A stretch of DNA of 64,000 nt from an uncultured Methanobrevibacter sp. (GTDB lineage: Archaea > Methanobacteriota > Methanobacteria > Methanobacteriales > Methanobacteriaceae), in assembly GCA_900314635.1 (NCBI GenBank), contig OMVY01000004.1, positions 212,428-276,427 of the forward strand, written 5' to 3'. Below, piece after piece: positions 61,825 to 64,000 of this stretch. The number at the start of each line of letters is the position of its first letter. The stretch's first letter is position 1. Made by a program: the position numbers and the translations under genes. The notes beneath the pieces were generated by a model that made no database searches, was not told the origin of the DNA, and saw only the letters and a list, made by a program, of their open reading frames with translations.

Positions 61825-63743
61825 AAAATTCCCCATTCTTTAAATAAATCGATACAATGTTTCCTACTATTGCTAGTGGCTGTATTAGTAAACTCAATTA
61901 ATCTTCTAATTTCTTTTTTTGCACTATCATTATTAGCAAAATTTCTTGGAATTAAGCATAAATCATATATAAATGCTTTTTCTTTCCCTTTAAATCTTCT
62001 TAACACTCTCCCTCTTCTTTGTATATATTCTGCAGGATTGGATGAGCTGGACATAATTATGACTTGATCAGCTGAAGGAACATCCACTCCCTCATTTAAA
62101 CATTTTATAGCAACTAATACTTGGCAGACTCCTTCATCAAAATCTTTTAATATTATTTGCCGTTGTGATAGACCTTCAAATTCTTCAATTGGACTAGTGC
62201 TTTCATGGTATGTAAATCTATGTTTATTATGAAATCCTTCTTCTCCAAGTATTTCTAATACCCTGCTAACTTGCCTTGATGAACAAAAAATTATTAAGTG
62301 ATGTTTATGATTTAAATTTCTTAAAATTTCTTTTAATTTTTCATATTTATCTTCTTTTTCATAAACACGCACAGGATAATAATCATAAGGGGTTAAAAAA
62401 GATTTTCCCGTTTTAGGATTAATTTTAAGCAAAGCTTCTGAAATTCTAAATTGGTAGATTATTCCTCCAAAATAATTCAGTAATCTTTGAGTCCCCTCAT
62501 AATCCATATATCTTGAAGGTGTTGCACTTAGTCCTAATTTATAATTGTAACATTCTAAGAGACCACTACTATAACCTTCTGCACCTACATGATGAACTTC
62601 ATCAACTATTAATAATTTTTTTGTATTGCATTTATTAATTAGATTTTGAAAATCATCTAAACTAAAGGTATCATGAGTTGTTAAAATAATATCAGGTTCT
62701 CTAAGATTAATATTCCTATTAATAAGAAATTTTAACTTATGGAATTCTTTTCTCCAATTAGGATTAGTGCCATGAAAATTATGGATGTTGCCCAGTTTTA
62801 ATGATTTAATCTCTTCTTCCCATTGAAAAACTAAATGGGTAAAAGGACATGAGATTACAGTTAAAACATTTTCTTTTTTAATAACTTCTTCTAATGCCTT
62901 TAAGGCAGTAAAGGTTTTACCAGTACCAGTAGCCATTTCTAAAATGCCTTGTTTTCCATTATCAAACCATTTTTTTATAGCTTCTTGTTGATGAGAAAAT
63001 AATTCACGACTGTCTTCCTCTTTGATTTCTTTAATTCTTTTCACTAAGCGCTTTAATTCATCATCATTTTTTGGGGCATCTCTTATTAATACTTCCATGG
63101 ATTCATCTGGAATATCAAAAACGAGTAATTCTTTATTTTTGCCTTCCCATAAATTTTCAAAGTCATTAACCATCTTAATAGGAAAATTTCCTTGCCAACT
63201 TTTATCCACTCTTAAATCTTCTATATTTTTACTCCACCCTGCCAATGTTTCATTAACAGATCCAGTGAATAAAATACAATTATCTTCAATATCATAAAGA
63301 ATCCCTCTTTTAGAATGTAACATTCCATCGGGGTAATAGTCTTTACCATTTGTATTAATGCCTATTTTAATTTCTAAAAAGTCATTAGCAATCATCCACC
63401 CCAATAATAAAACATGATCTTTTATCAATTGGTCTTCTAGATTCTCATAATCTCCTAAAAAATTTTTATTCACTATATTCTTTAAGTCTTCAGCATTTTT
63501 AATAGCTGTCAAATCTTCAGTAGTTAATTCTGCTCCACATAATAATCTCATATGGCCTTTATTTTCAATGAATTTTTCCATGCCTTGTGCTGCGGCTGCT
63601 AAACTATCTGATCTAAAATAACCGGATAATCTACTGTAATTAATCGAATGGGAAAGAACCATATTGTAAAAATCATCAATTAAATCGTCTTCTGAAGATG
63701 AATAAAATTGCTCTAATTGGCTGTCAATTTCTTTAAATGATAT
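61821..63743 (-). CDS. PLD-nuclease / DEAD-type helicase, apparent ATA start
   Basis: 640 residues if started at ATA 63743, five bases after GGGGTGA. The first ATG (63662) would remove FKEIDSQLEQFYSS and DDFYN, which precede the family-typical SHSINYSRLSGYF. Residues ~25-200 are a phospholipase-D-type nuclease (H143 and K145 in LHSKRG, then FTGSVNET). Residues ~250-640 are a superfamily 2 helicase: Walker A MATGTGKTFT (~270), DEVHH (~381), LGLSATPSR and motif VI QRRGRVLRR (~575). Such PLD-helicases are annotated as phosphorothioation-system restriction enzymes when near DndD. It is the first gene of module A and probably the effector. Confidence 0.85.
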   Translation of the reverse strand: MSFKEIDSQLEQFYSSSEDDLIDDFYNMVLSHSINYSRLSGYFRSDSLAAAAQGMEKFIENKGHMRLLCGAELTTEDLTAIKNAEDLKNIVNKNFLGDYENLEDQLIKDHVLLLGWMIANDFLEIKIGINTNGKDYYPDGMLHSKRGILYDIEDNCILFTGSVNETLAGWSKNIEDLRVDKSWQGNFPIKMVNDFENLWEGKNKELLVFDIPDESMEVLIRDAPKNDDELKRLVKRIKEIKEEDSRELFSHQQEAIKKWFDNGKQGILEMATGTGKTFTALKALEEVIKKENVLTVISCPFTHLVFQWEEEIKSLKLGNIHNFHGTNPNWRKEFHKLKFLINRNINLREPDIILTTHDTFSLDDFQNLINKCNTKKLLIVDEVHHVGAEGYSSGLLECYNYKLGLSATPSRYMDYEGTQRLLNYFGGIIYQFRISEALLKINPKTGKSFLTPYDYYPVRVYEKEDKYEKLKEILRNLNHKHHLIIFCSSRQVSRVLEILGEEGFHNKHRFTYHESTSPIEEFEGLSQRQIILKDFDEGVCQVLVAIKCLNEGVDVPSADQVIIMSSSSNPAEYIQRRGRVLRRFKGKEKAFIYDLCLIPRNFANNDSAKKEIRRLIEFTNTATSNSRKHCIDLFKEWGIL

Positions 63744-63889
63744 TTTTTCACCCCTTTTTTTAGATTTTGTAAAAAAAAGTTTTTTATACTTTATTTTCTT
63801 AATTATTTAATATTACTTGTTAATTAAGATATTTTAAGTATAAATCTATGATTAAATATTTGAAATTTTTAGGATATAAATATTTATAA

Positions 63890-63928
63890 AAAAATTAGGG
63901 GGGGACTGTCACAAATTTGAGTGATTTT
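63890..63928. mobile_element. Possible insertion sequence end
   Basis: AATTAGGGGGGGACTGTCAC followed by AAATTTGAGTG separates the AT-rich gap from the transposase-like frame. A G-run followed by such a sequence directly after a transposase stop resembles an insertion-sequence terminus. The other end is outside the window, so it cannot be confirmed. Confidence 0.4.
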
Positions 63929-64000
63929 TTAACAAACCATTTTCCTATCCCAAAATCTTAATTTAAGACCAAAACGTGCCAATACTCCATTAAAAGTTCT
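63929..64000 (-). CDS. C-terminus of a probable transposase, cut by the window edge
   Basis: Only 23 residues are visible, ending FGLKLRFWDRKMVC before TAA at 63929. The string RTFNGVLARFGLKLRFW resembles the end of transposases found in methanogen insertion sequences, and the adjacent G-run block fits an element end. Too short to name a family; an unrelated gene is possible. Confidence 0.4.
   Translation of the reverse strand, partial: RTFNGVLARFGLKLRFWDRKMVC

Noticed and set aside
47011..63743. Complete BREX or Dnd system
   Set aside because: PglZ, PglX, BrxC/PglY and DndA, DndB, DndC, DndE homologues are not found; only BrxD-like, Lhr-like and DndD-like parts are present.

Overview
The window looks like a piece of a Methanobrevibacter-type genome (Archaea, Methanobacteriales). 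The DNA is very AT-rich with long T-runs between genes. It carries an AtwA-type component A2 of methyl-coenzyme M reductase activation, an F420-hydrogenase-type maturation protease, split archaeal glutamate synthase genes, two DUF2115 (UPF0305) proteins, a PIN/ATPase/KH protein and a secreted protein with the C-terminal anchor seen in Methanobrevibacter adhesin-like proteins. No rRNA, tRNA or CRISPR array was seen.

Bases 1-9 kb (minus strand) hold a KaiC-like/PEP-synthase-type protein cut by the window edge, a four-gene ferredoxin/F420-type glutamate synthase operon and glnA. Two GGAA/TTCC palindromes upstream of glnA look like NrpR nitrogen operators. One subunit of the glutamate synthase operon is an FrhB-like protein with its two halves in swapped order. 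Bases 9-13 kb (plus strand) hold atwA, a universal stress protein, two rubredoxins and a ferritin, a small oxidative-stress set. Bases 13-42 kb are mostly ordinary housekeeping genes: paaK with an ACT protein, a TIM-barrel protein, hisS/hisI, aroE, pyrG, thiC, a dihydrouridine synthase, a thioredoxin-reductase/glutaredoxin pair and a TMEM175-like channel. Mixed among them are Rpn-type nuclease relatives (one frameshifted, with its 3' end duplicated), many short tandem repeats of 36-56 bp, and two intergenic zones with repeated hairpins that look like small transcription units (22.9-23.6 kb and 42.4-43.4 kb).

Bases 43.4-63.7 kb form a probable defence island. On the plus strand lie a double EVE-like protein, a BrxD-like (DUF2791) ATPase and an Lhr-like helicase. 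On the minus strand lie a PLD-nuclease/DEAD helicase, then two successive paralogous modules. Each module has a 55-64 residue protein, a DndD/SMC-like ATPase and a 139-157 residue partner. After these come a 1686-residue protein with ten helix-turn-helix-like repeats and two zinc ribbons, and a DUF1232 protein. Two coiled-coil zinc-ribbon proteins border the island on the left and an apparent transposase remnant borders it on the right. No phosphorothioation enzymes (DndA/C-like) and no BREX core genes (PglZ, PglX, BrxC) are present. The doubled DndD-like modules and the giant HTH-array protein are the best candidates for an undescribed system.

Three genes (pyrG, the EVE-like gene and the PLD-helicase gene) appear to start at near-cognate codons (CTG, ATT, ATA), because conserved N-terminal sequence lies upstream of any ATG, GTG or TTG in frame.
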